From Sphingomonas kyeonggiensis (lineage in GTDB: Bacteria > Pseudomonadota > Alphaproteobacteria > Sphingomonadales > Sphingomonadaceae): DNA of 64,000 nt. Made by a program: the position numbers and the translations under genes. The notes beneath the pieces are model-generated. The model did no database searches. It was not told where the DNA came from and saw only the letters and a program-made list of their open reading frames with translations. Location of the stretch: positions 1,302,383 to 1,366,382 of the forward strand of contig NZ_JACIEH010000002.1 in the NCBI RefSeq assembly GCF_014196745.1. The letters run 5' to 3'. Of this stretch, positions 44,148 through 52,745 are shown piece by piece. Numbering within the stretch: the stretch's first letter is position 1; every line of letters starts with the position of its first letter.

Positions 44148-44921
44148 CTACCCCGCGTGATGCTTTGGCCGAGGATGTATTATAACCGGCCCGCTGCCGA
44201 ACGGAACAAGGTCACCGATCGGGCCCAGGTGGCTTCCGCCGGCGCCCATGAAGCCACCCACCGCCCGACCCGTTTCATCCACTTGAAGAACTGGTTTGAG
44301 TTCCACGCCGTGTTTGGTGGTAATCGCGCATTGCACACTGCCACCGACTGAGTGATGGCTGTCGTTGGTGATCACTGCCTGCAAAGCGCTGTAGCCTGTG
44401 GCTTTCCGTCCTGCTTTCCATTCACTGTCGATATGCTCTTGCGCGACGCGATGCCCTTGCCCGATTGCGTACAGGCCAAATTTGGCGAAATCCATTAGCT
44501 CGGCGTTCGCAACGGCCGTCGGTCCCTCCGCCCAAGTGATCTCGAAAGTATAAGCGAGCGGGCCATCTCCCTCCCAGCCGAAAACGAGGCCCTCAAAGGT
44601 TGCGAGGTCAGTCGGATAATGCGCTCGGATTTCCTCTTGGCCGACCGTCGGCGGCGTGGGGGTATCCTTACTCCAGAGCGCTTGTAGACCAGCTGTCGCA
44701 AGCGCGTTGGTCATATGACCCGCCGCAGTGTGGCCGGCAAAGGCGAAGCCCATCGCCGGGTCCCGTCGCGGCCCGTCAGCGAAGCTCGGTGAATGCAGCA
44801 CAACCGGAACCGCGTATATTTTGGGGGCGGCGTCCACGCTAACTCGCTGCCCAGCGCTCAACCGCGTATCTGCGATAACGCATAGATTGTCGCCTGACAG
44901 CCACGCGAGGATGAGTGTCAT
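44148..44921 (-). CDS. Proteasome-like Ntn-hydrolase family protein
   Basis: The 257-residue protein begins MTLILAWLSGDNLCVIADTRLS. A Thr directly after the initiator Met, followed by the strand pattern and Asp of the ADTR block, is typical of the Ntn-hydrolase (proteasome beta/HslV-like) fold, in which Thr2 would be the nucleophile after Met removal. The central region (FGLYAIGQGHRVAQEHI) is consistent with that fold. It is a single gene without HslU or a proteasome partner, divergent from the nuclease/SEC-C gene. Peptidase or amidase activity is inferred. Confidence 0.6.
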   Translation of the reverse strand: MTLILAWLSGDNLCVIADTRLSAGQRVSVDAAPKIYAVPVVLHSPSFADGPRRDPAMGFAFAGHTAAGHMTNALATAGLQALWSKDTPTPPTVGQEEIRAHYPTDLATFEGLVFGWEGDGPLAYTFEITWAEGPTAVANAELMDFAKFGLYAIGQGHRVAQEHIDSEWKAGRKATGYSALQAVITNDSHHSVGGSVQCAITTKHGVELKPVLQVDETGRAVGGFMGAGGSHLGPIGDLVPFGSGPVIIHPRPKHHAG

Positions 44922-45161
44922 AGTCGACCGTTTCCTTCTTCTCTCAAACGCTTTGAGCCACTTTGACTAGAGTAACAGTGGAAGTCAGAGGCGGGGATGC
45001 TCCCTCATGTCGGACGTTCCGCGCGAGCCAAGGCAAACCCAGAAGCTGCCCTTCGTTCAGCCATTCCGATCTAACCGCTCGCGCGCTGGGCCGACGAAAG
45101 CTCCAGGCGCGCCGCCCCTTTTGTGTATTCCGTTGCGTTCACTCTAGACTAAATACGGCGA

Positions 45162-47312
45162 ATGGGAACGCCGCGGCGAGAGGACGAGATATTCGAAGAC
45201 TTGGCCAAAATGGCGGCCGAGCCTGGATACGCTCACGTCATCGCTGGATTTTGCACGCGGGATAATTTCACTTGGTACAGCGACGAGATCCGCGCGGAAG
45301 ATTTGTCGCATCTTTATTCGCGCTCCCGTCTGATCCGAACGGAGATGTTCACGCTCATCGGTCTCTTGGTCCGATTCGACCCGGACTTCGATGCCCCGCC
45401 GCCCGCACACTCAGCAGCGCTGGTGGAGCGGACCGAAGCGCTGCTCTCGGAGTTGCATATGAGCATGAGCCGCCCTTGGTTCGAGGAAATTCGGGCAGCC
45501 ATGGAAGCCAGCGTTCCGGTGAACCCGTGGCAAGGCGGCGACGCGATGCGCGAACCGATCTTCTATGGCGGCGAGGCTGCCTTTGCGTTTCAGAACTGCG
45601 ATTTCGCGGCGAGGAAATATGCCGCCGACGACAACTGGCTGATCGCAAACCGGGGCGCCTCGATCAACGACATGATCGTCGTCGCTAAGGTGATCGGCGA
45701 ATTGCAGAACGAGAGGCTGGGCGCCGCGTTTAAGGCAGGTGCCACGCCGCTCGACGACCCTCGTGTGCTTGGCGCCTTTGTCTTCACCGTAGACGACCTC
45801 GCGGCTCGCTCGACGCTGTCCGCTGAGACGATCGCGGCCTGCGTCAATGCCTTCGCCTTCCCGCGCGAGCATGGCAATTCGAGCTTTAAGGCGCTGCACG
45901 ACTTCAACGCCGTCAACGGTTCGCCCATCCTCACCATCGACAGCGAACGCTTCCTGCTCTTCCATTTCAACGCCCTCGCCGAGGCGCTGTACGAATCGCC
46001 TTTCTACTGGCTAGGCGCGGACAAGACCTATGCGGCGACGGCGCTCAAGCATCGAGGCCAGTATACTGAAGCGTTCGCGCTCGATCGCCTCGGCGCGGTA
46101 TTCGGCGAGGCGCGCGTTTATCAGGGCGTGAACATCGAGCGCGGCAAGGGAGACCGGCTCGGTGAGATCGACGTGCTGATGCTGTTCGGCGATCGGGCAA
46201 TCGTGCTCCAGGCAAAGTCGAAGCGGCTGACGCTCGAGGCGCGGCGCGGGAACGACCTGCAAATCCGCGGCGACTTCAAGGCGGCGGTACAGGACGCCTA
46301 TGATCAGGCGATGGATTGCGCGGTCGCGCTGCGCGACCCGACGCTCCGGTTCGTGACGGCCGAGGGGGACGAGCTCTCCATTCCCGCCGTATCCCAGATA
46401 TTCCCGGTATGCCTTGTCGCTGACCATTATCCCGCACTGGCATTCCAGGCGGACCAGTTTCTCCTTCGGCGCGATGTGGATGGCGTGGTCGCGCCGCTCA
46501 TCATCGACGTGTTCACGCTCGACGTGATGGCCGAGATGCTGGACCGTCCCCTGCGGTTCTTAAGCTATCTCGAGCTGCGCGCTCGCGCGTCTAGCAAGAT
46601 CCATATCCACCACGAGATCACGCTGCTCGCCTACCACATCAAATATAACCTGTGGCTCGACGACGAATATGATTTCGTCGCGCTCGAAGACGACTTCGCG
46701 GCCGACATCGAGATCGCGATGGGTGCGCGGCGCTTCGGCTTACCCGGCAAGCGGACGCCGAACGGCATCCTTACCGTGACCGAGGGCCGCAGGGTCGATG
46801 CTATCATCCGCGCGATCGAGGCCGAACCGATGGGCGCGATGATCGACCTCGTGCTGCTCATTTATCAGCTCAGCGGAAACGCGATGAAGGAGCTGCTCGG
46901 CGGAATCGATCGCGTCCTCGCTTCTGCGCTCACCAATGGGAAATCGGACTTCTCGCTGGGCTTCGCCGATACCGGTTTGACGGTGCACGCCAATTTCGCG
47001 CCTCGCAGCGAAGCGGAGCCACGGCTCGAAGCCCATATGATGCTCGGCAAATATCGCCAGCGGAAGGGAAGCTGGTACGGGCTCGCGCTTTTGCCCACTG
47101 ACGGCAGCGTTCGATTCGGCAAAAAGGTCGCTTTTCCCTGGAAGTTCGACAGCAAGCTCGACCGCATGGCGAGAGAAATGCAGCGGGCTCGAGCGCCAGC
47201 CCCGATGCCGACGCTGCTGGCTGGCCCAAGGCCGGGTCGCAATGATCCTTGCCATTGCGGAAGCGGCAAGAAGTACAAGAAATGCCACCTGGCCGCGGAT
47301 CAGGGCAGTTAG
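45162..47312 (+). CDS. Large restriction-fold nuclease-like protein with SEC-C zinc motif
   Basis: The 716-residue protein has an unrecognised N-terminal half. It then has a nuclease-like core LGEIDVLMLFGDRAIVLQAKSK (Glu335, Asp337, Gln350, Lys352; written here for position only), the ExD...QxK pattern of Mrr/NERD-type PD-(D/E)XK folds. At the C-terminus it has a complete SEC-C motif, RNDPCHCGSGKKYKKCH (Cys697, Cys699, Cys708, His709), which binds zinc and often mediates nucleic-acid or ribosome contacts. It is followed 51 bp later by the AlbA_2 gene, probably in one operon. It is a prime candidate for a defence-type effector. Confidence 0.7.
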   Translation: MGTPRREDEIFEDLAKMAAEPGYAHVIAGFCTRDNFTWYSDEIRAEDLSHLYSRSRLIRTEMFTLIGLLVRFDPDFDAPPPAHSAALVERTEALLSELHMSMSRPWFEEIRAAMEASVPVNPWQGGDAMREPIFYGGEAAFAFQNCDFAARKYAADDNWLIANRGASINDMIVVAKVIGELQNERLGAAFKAGATPLDDPRVLGAFVFTVDDLAARSTLSAETIAACVNAFAFPREHGNSSFKALHDFNAVNGSPILTIDSERFLLFHFNALAEALYESPFYWLGADKTYAATALKHRGQYTEAFALDRLGAVFGEARVYQGVNIERGKGDRLGEIDVLMLFGDRAIVLQAKSKRLTLEARRGNDLQIRGDFKAAVQDAYDQAMDCAVALRDPTLRFVTAEGDELSIPAVSQIFPVCLVADHYPALAFQADQFLLRRDVDGVVAPLIIDVFTLDVMAEMLDRPLRFLSYLELRARASSKIHIHHEITLLAYHIKYNLWLDDEYDFVALEDDFAADIEIAMGARRFGLPGKRTPNGILTVTEGRRVDAIIRAIEAEPMGAMIDLVLLIYQLSGNAMKELLGGIDRVLASALTNGKSDFSLGFADTGLTVHANFAPRSEAEPRLEAHMMLGKYRQRKGSWYGLALLPTDGSVRFGKKVAFPWKFDSKLDRMAREMQRARAPAPMPTLLAGPRPGRNDPCHCGSGKKYKKCHLAADQGS

Positions 47313-47363
47313 CGTTATGCGGTGCCATTGCGCACTTGCGAAGCAGTCGGAGCGCTAGATCGA

Positions 47364-48722
47364 ATGGTCAACAACAATATCGCCGACCGCCTCGCCGATG
47401 TTCTGGGAGAGCCGCGCGAGGGCCTCGACGTCGAGGTGAAGAACTGGCTCGACCTCAGAAGCGACGAGGACGCCAAAGCTATTTTCGCGAAAGCAGCCCT
47501 CGCGCTCGCCAATCATGGCGGCGGGATCATCATCTTCGGAATGAGTGAGGCCGCCGAGGGCATGATACCGGCGCCCGGCCGACCGGCAACACTGGATGGC
47601 TATGGCGTCGACCTGCTCAATGGCATCATCCATAACTACGCCGATCCCGCCTTTCATTGTGCCGTGCATCTGCGCCCCGGTCCGGACGGGCAGGTCTACC
47701 CCATGGTCGTGATACCCGGCGGGCACCGCGTGCCTGTCCGATCGAAGCGTGGCGGCCCGAATGGCAAAATCGTCCGGGACAACAGCATATACCTGCGCCG
47801 GCCGGGCCCGCGCAGCGAGACCCCCCAAACCTCGCAGGATTGGGACGCGCTCCTCGGTCGTTGCCTTGCCCATCGCCGCGACGAGATGTTCGATCAGATC
47901 CGGGCGCTGATCACCGGTGCCGTACCAGCAGCCTCATTGCCGACGCCCCCCGATCAATTGGTCGAATGGATCGAGCGTTCCAAAGCAAGATGGAGGCGAC
48001 TCCGTGATACGCTGCCCGCGGGCGCCCCCGAGCGCTGCCCGCACGGCTTCATGTGGTACGCGTTCGAGCTCGGTGGAAGCCGTCGTCGCCTGCCGGGTTC
48101 GCAATTCAGCGAGACACTGCGTTCGGCGGAAGTAAATCTCAGTGGCTGGCCGCCCTTCTGGTATCCAACACGCAGCGGCATCAAGCCTTACCCGTTTGAG
48201 GGGCTCGTCGAGTGCTGGATCGGTGGCGACACGGAGGAAGGCTATTCGAATCACGGCGCCGGGTTCGCCGATTTCTGGCGCGTCTCACCCGAGGGAATGG
48301 GATTCTTCCTCCGGGGCTATCGGGAGGACGATCTGGCCGGCGGACGCGGAATTCCGCCGGAGCCCGGCACCTGGACCGAGATCGAATGGCCCGTTGCCAC
48401 AACCGCGGAAGTGATTTTCTACATCGAAAGTCTGGCCGCGCGGATGGTGGAGGGTCCTGCCAGTGTCCGGCTGTCGTGCGCCTATACCGGCATGGACGGC
48501 CGGCATCTGCGCAGCCTCACCGGTCGCTACCTTCATCCACGGGTCGCCCGGCAGGATGTCATCGAACTCGATGCGACGTTCAGTGCCGAGGCGGTCGCAC
48601 CGAACATCGCCGAGATCGTGCAACCCTTGCTGGCGCCCTTCTATACCGCGTTCGACTTCTTCGACCTGCCGATGTCGCTGGTCACTGAAGTAATCGGCAA
48701 GCTGCGCCAGCGCTCATACTGA
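47364..48722 (+). CDS. AlbA_2 (Schlafen-like) domain protein
   Basis: The protein has 452 residues from the ATG at 47364 (a GTG at 47322 would add 14). The N-terminal block DVEVKNWLDL, then ALANHGGGIIIFGMSE, is the signature of the AlbA_2/Schlafen AAA-like domain found in RNA-targeting or defence proteins. The C-terminal 300 residues are not recognised. It lies directly behind the nuclease/SEC-C gene and is convergent with the HNH gene 24 bp away. Confidence 0.72.
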   Translation: MVNNNIADRLADVLGEPREGLDVEVKNWLDLRSDEDAKAIFAKAALALANHGGGIIIFGMSEAAEGMIPAPGRPATLDGYGVDLLNGIIHNYADPAFHCAVHLRPGPDGQVYPMVVIPGGHRVPVRSKRGGPNGKIVRDNSIYLRRPGPRSETPQTSQDWDALLGRCLAHRRDEMFDQIRALITGAVPAASLPTPPDQLVEWIERSKARWRRLRDTLPAGAPERCPHGFMWYAFELGGSRRRLPGSQFSETLRSAEVNLSGWPPFWYPTRSGIKPYPFEGLVECWIGGDTEEGYSNHGAGFADFWRVSPEGMGFFLRGYREDDLAGGRGIPPEPGTWTEIEWPVATTAEVIFYIESLAARMVEGPASVRLSCAYTGMDGRHLRSLTGRYLHPRVARQDVIELDATFSAEAVAPNIAEIVQPLLAPFYTAFDFFDLPMSLVTEVIGKLRQRSY

Positions 48723-48746
48723 CTCTCGCGGCGGGGCTGCTTACGG

Positions 48747-49532
48747 TTATGCGGCGCGCGGGAGGATCATCCAGTTTTGGACTTGGCGCTCCGTGAGCCG
48801 TTCGCGCATCTGCGCGAGCCCCTTCTGCTCGGGATCGAGATCAAGCCCGAAGCTGACGCCAAATATCGCGATGTCGAGGATCGGCATAGTGCAGCCTTCG
48901 GGCATGATCGGCTGACAGAAATAATGGCTTTCGCCCATTTCGCCGCCGCTCATCATCAGCACGTCAAAATCGCCTTGGCCCTTGCGCACGAAGGCACGCA
49001 CCGGATCATAGGCGTCGCGCAGAGCCTCGGCGGCGCCGAGGTGAAAGGCTAACGTTCCGAACGCCACCTTATAGATCGCCCGCCGTAACTTCGGCTCGCG
49101 TCCGAATTCCTGTTTGAAGCTGATCTGGCTTTCCTGTCCGACGATGCGCGAGTCGTCGTTGGTTACGGCATGGATGCCGTTTCGAGACGAAGCAGCATGC
49201 AGATTCTTGCCCAGCGCCTCGACCGTCTGGGGTCCGGCATTGATGAAGATTTCCGGCCCTGTCGCGCCATAGTGGCCGCGGATCGCCGCCCAATTGTTGA
49301 TTACCGGCGGCCGCCCGCCCTTGCGACGAACACCGTGCATGAAGGCAATGATCTCGAACTGGCGAAGCAACGCCTGATCGACATGTCCGAGGCCGTTGTT
49401 GCAAGCCATGCAGACGCAACCGCGCAGGACGAAGTCGGGCGGACAGCCGAGCGAATCCGGGAGGATGTGCTCGACGTTCGCCTTCCTCACAGGGCGCTTG
49501 CACCAGATGCAGTCCTGGATCGCCGAAGTCAT
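48747..49532 (-). CDS. HNH endonuclease-like protein
   Basis: The protein has 261 residues from the ATG at 49532, which has a strong AGGAGG site. Near the start it shows CIWCKRP (Cys8, Cys11), EHILPDSLG (Glu21, His22) and CMACNNGLG (Cys41, Cys44). This is the two-knuckle zinc site and EH..P core of HNH_5-like nucleases. The rest (FGTLAFHLGAAEALRDAYDP) is a substrate-binding or helical region. It lies behind the coupled hypothetical/PIN pair on the same strand. Nuclease activity is inferred from the motif. Confidence 0.75.
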   Translation of the reverse strand: MTSAIQDCIWCKRPVRKANVEHILPDSLGCPPDFVLRGCVCMACNNGLGHVDQALLRQFEIIAFMHGVRRKGGRPPVINNWAAIRGHYGATGPEIFINAGPQTVEALGKNLHAASSRNGIHAVTNDDSRIVGQESQISFKQEFGREPKLRRAIYKVAFGTLAFHLGAAEALRDAYDPVRAFVRKGQGDFDVLMMSGGEMGESHYFCQPIMPEGCTMPILDIAIFGVSFGLDLDPEQKGLAQMRERLTERQVQNWMILPRAA

Positions 49533-49626
49533 GCTTCCTCCTACCTGCCCGACACAGGATTTGCGGTCGGGAAGAATAGAACGAAGTTGGAACATTGTGA
49601 AGGCGAGAGTGACCGCTGCCAGGCTC

Positions 49627-50319
49627 TCAAAAGCCGAGAAACGCCTTCGCCGCCGACATGTTAGGCGCATATGCCATGTTTGCGCGTCCGAAATCCCTGA
49701 CGAGGTCGGGCGTCAGTACTTTGGCGTCGGTCAGATATTCCTTGGTGTTGGAGGAAAGAAAGACGGCGGTGGTCGGCATGCCGGCGGCGCGAAGGGCATC
49801 TACGGCGGTGAGATAGGTCTCCACAACCACACAATCCTTGACCGAATCCTTTCCCTTGCGTGCCGGCGCGATGTTTCGGTTCACGCGATCCATTGCGTTG
49901 GTGAAGATGGCGGTCGAGCTGGGCACGCGATGGGCGGCGTTGGTCCAGCGCGTGATGATCTGGCGGGCCGGGGCCACCACGCCGTCCAGATGCGTCAGGT
50001 CTATGTTCACCGCGCTCAGAAAGGCGGCGTGGATCCGATTTGCTTGGTCGACGCGCTCTCTCAGCTTGCGAATCGCATTCGTGGCCTCCAGTTGGATATC
50101 AGCATCATGGCTAGCGAATTCAATTTCCACCTGTTCGGCGACTAGGCAGACCAGGTCCAGCTTCTCCAGGCGTTGGACGATATCGATCGCTGCGAGCCGA
50201 TCACGCGCCTGCGCGCCGTCGCGCGTCGGGTCACGCATGATGTCGAGCAACGAGCAGGTGTCGATGCACAGCACCGGCACGCTGAGCGCGGCGATCGCAG
50301 TGGGATCAAACGGCTGCAC
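49627..50319 (-). CDS. PIN-like domain protein
   Basis: The 230-residue protein has VLCIDTCSLLDIMR (Asp20), VAEQVEIEF (Glu65/67), KGKDSVKDCVVVETYL (Asp158, Asp162, Glu167) and VFLSSNTKEY. These are the acidic residues and closing strand of the PIN-like (DUF4935-type) ribonuclease fold. It starts with a GTG one base after the stop of the upstream gene, so its translation is coupled to it. RNase activity is inferred; target and partner are unknown. Confidence 0.72.
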   Translation of the reverse strand: MQPFDPTAIAALSVPVLCIDTCSLLDIMRDPTRDGAQARDRLAAIDIVQRLEKLDLVCLVAEQVEIEFASHDADIQLEATNAIRKLRERVDQANRIHAAFLSAVNIDLTHLDGVVAPARQIITRWTNAAHRVPSSTAIFTNAMDRVNRNIAPARKGKDSVKDCVVVETYLTAVDALRAAGMPTTAVFLSSNTKEYLTDAKVLTPDLVRDFGRANMAYAPNMSAAKAFLGF

Positions 50320-50320
50320 C

Positions 50321-50977
50321 TCAGCGGGTCTCGGCTTCCCGCGTCAGGAGCGCGAGGCCGCGTTCGAACTCGCCTGCGAGGTCGTGCGCCGTTTCCTCTC
50401 CCCAGCCTTCGACTTCGTGGAGCCAGCGCGCCAGCCGATCGGTCCCGACATCGTCGCCGGCGCGGTGAACGGCGATGATGAAGTCGAACCAGCGGCGTTC
50501 ATCCATCGGATGACTCGCCCCGGTTGACTTGTTCGCGGCAGCCGAGAAGCGGCGAAGGGCCTTGGCCGCATCCTCGGACATCCAGTCCTCGAGATTCTGT
50601 ACTGCCGAGGTGATGTTGACGAGATAGCCAAACCGGCGAGCGACGGGCTTGGCGATCGCGTCGGCGAAGTTCGACAGCACCGCGTTGTACTGCGCGATAG
50701 TCAGCTGGCCGATCTCGGCGGGCGTGATGTTGGGCACATAATAGCCCTCTCCCTTGGGCCACAGCACGAGCCGTGCGGCGGGGAGGTTTGCGTCCCCATC
50801 ACGCTGGAAGATCAGGATACCCTTGTCACCGAGCGCATTGCGCTCGGCATCCTCGGATCCTTTTTCGTCGAATGCCCATGGCGCGATAGCGCTTTGTCTG
50901 AGCTCGGCCGCAAGTGCTGCGCGTTCGCTTGCTGGCCCCGTCAGCGCCATGTCCTGGAAGACGTCAATTCCGCTCAT
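50321..50977 (-). CDS. Hypothetical protein coupled to a PIN-like gene
   Basis: This 218-residue soluble protein was not recognised. It begins MSGIDVFQDMALTGPASERAALAAELR and is helix-rich, with no membrane segment or clear motif. Its stop is one base before the GTG of the PIN-like gene, a tight coupling as seen in toxin-partner or effector-regulator pairs. It could be the controlling partner, but nothing in the sequence proves this. Confidence 0.6.
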   Translation of the reverse strand: MSGIDVFQDMALTGPASERAALAAELRQSAIAPWAFDEKGSEDAERNALGDKGILIFQRDGDANLPAARLVLWPKGEGYYVPNITPAEIGQLTIAQYNAVLSNFADAIAKPVARRFGYLVNITSAVQNLEDWMSEDAAKALRRFSAAANKSTGASHPMDERRWFDFIIAVHRAGDDVGTDRLARWLHEVEGWGEETAHDLAGEFERGLALLTREAETR

Positions 50978-51178
50978 GTCGCTCCTTGCCGATTCAGCTG
51001 CTCGATCACCGCACTTGGCGTTGCGTTGGCTCGCCTATAGGGCGGGCAAGGATGGCTTTGCCAGCCGTTGTAGAGAACGTGACACCAAGCTGCGCGTTGC
51101 CTCTTCACCCTGAGCATCCCGACTGTGAGCGAATGGCAGCTTATCTACGTTCCGCCCAGAAACTTGCCTGACCGATTT

Positions 51179-51238
51179 CGGCCCAAGAGCCGACTAGCTG
51201 CTGCTGGCGGAAGCCGCCGGGCAGAAATGCGCCTCATT
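51179..51238. repeat. Dispersed intergenic repeat, copy 2
   Basis: Starting CGGCCCAAGAGCCGACTAGC and running through GCTGCTGCTGGCGG to GCAGAAATGCGCCTCAT, this is near-identical to 43969-44028 in the same orientation. It lies in a 448-base gap (50978-51425) with no gene, at the right edge of the accessory island. Confidence 0.7.
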
Positions 51239-51425
51239 TGCGGTCATTCAGCACGACGTAGATGAAGCCTGAAGGCAGACCTTCGTTCAGCCGGCGCCGG
51301 TCGGCAGTTCCTTGGAGTTCACCCACCATCTTGTAAGATCCCTCACCATAGCGGACGAACGAAGGGCGACTTTGCCAAGTTTACAACTCGCTGCGTCGCA
51401 ATCCTTCAGCAATTTTAGCGATTTG

Positions 51426-52745
51426 TTAACGCTTGCGGGCGTTGGTACGATGACGCCCAATCCAGCGGAAAACGCCGCCGACCGCAAGCCACCCGATCAA
51501 TAGCGCATAGGGGCGCCAGTCCGCTTCGAGGCCGACAAAGATGAGTGCCACCGCGCAGAGCGTACCGGCATAAGAAACCAGCAGCATAGGGCCAGGGGCC
51601 AGCTTGAACGCGGCGGCCGCGTACAGCTCGTGATGGCGTTCGGTCACGCGCGCGGCGGACAGGCAGATGCTGGCATATTTGAGCAGGTTCGGGATGTTCA
51701 CCGCCAGGAACAGGAAGGTCAGCTCCATCGGCAGGAACAGGCCGACACAGCCGATCGCGAAGACGGCGATCAGCGCCACATAGGGCGTCTTCCAGCGGGG
51801 ATGGACGCGGGCAAAGGCAGCTGGGAGCATGCCGGCGGTGCCCATCGCATAGAGGCTGCGGCTGAACATCGCGAACATCGCGTTGAGCGACTTGCCGATC
51901 GAAAGCACCGCGGCGAGTACGATCAGCGGCGTCGCCACCGGGCCCATGAACTGCCTGGCGGCGTCGAGGATCGGCGCCTGGCTCGCGCCCAATGCCGGCG
52001 CGCCGAGCACGCCGAGCGCGACGAAGCCGACCGCGAGATAGAGCAGGGTGGCCGAGCCGATCGACAGCGCGATGCCAAGCGGAATGGTCCGCCGGCTGTT
52101 GGCGACTTCGGCACCCGCTTCGGTCGCCGCCTCGATCCCGAAGAACAGGCCCATCAGCAGCGGGGTGGCGGCGATCACGCCGTGCCAGCCCTCAGGGAAC
52201 ATCGGCTCGAAATGGTCGAAACTCACCGCCGTCGCGCCGCCCCAGATCACGAAGATCGCGAACAGGATCAGCATGCCGATGAGTAGGATCTTCTGCGCGC
52301 GGGTGGCGATATGGACGCCGAACAGGTTGAGCAGCAATGCCAGCAGCAGCGCCAGGAACATGGTCGGCTTTACCGGCAGCGGCACCAGCATCGAAGCGTA
52401 GCGGACCAGCACCAGCGACAGCACCACCATCGCCCCCATGTTCGCGATGATCCGCGCCCAGGCGATGTAGAAGCCCCAGCTCGGGCTCAGGAAGCGCGCC
52501 GGCCAGGCGAAGGAAGCGCCGGACACCGGCAATGCCGAGCCGAGAAAGGCGTAGCTGACTGCGATCAGGTACATCGGCAGCGCGGCGATCAATGCCGAGA
52601 GCAGCATCGCCGGCCCCGCGATCGCGGCGGCCGGGGCGATCGCCGAGAAGATCGAGACGCCCACGGCGGTGCCGAGCCCCATCGCGATCACACCGCCAAG
52701 GTCGATGCCCTTGACCAGCTTCTCGTCGCCCGCGCCCTCGCTCAC
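51426..52745 (-). CDS. APC family amino acid permease
   Basis: The 439-residue protein has about twelve helices and the APC start GIDLGGVIAMGLGTAVGVSIF, with PVSGASFAWPARFLSP and FFGIEAATEAGAEVANSRRTIP. It would import amino acids or small peptides' products across the inner membrane. The GTG start overlaps the stop of the S10 peptidase gene by four bases (GTGA). It is the last gene of the TonB receptor - aminotransferase - S10 peptidase - permease run. Confidence 0.9.
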   Translation of the reverse strand: MSEGAGDEKLVKGIDLGGVIAMGLGTAVGVSIFSAIAPAAAIAGPAMLLSALIAALPMYLIAVSYAFLGSALPVSGASFAWPARFLSPSWGFYIAWARIIANMGAMVVLSLVLVRYASMLVPLPVKPTMFLALLLALLLNLFGVHIATRAQKILLIGMLILFAIFVIWGGATAVSFDHFEPMFPEGWHGVIAATPLLMGLFFGIEAATEAGAEVANSRRTIPLGIALSIGSATLLYLAVGFVALGVLGAPALGASQAPILDAARQFMGPVATPLIVLAAVLSIGKSLNAMFAMFSRSLYAMGTAGMLPAAFARVHPRWKTPYVALIAVFAIGCVGLFLPMELTFLFLAVNIPNLLKYASICLSAARVTERHHELYAAAAFKLAPGPMLLVSYAGTLCAVALIFVGLEADWRPYALLIGWLAVGGVFRWIGRHRTNARKR

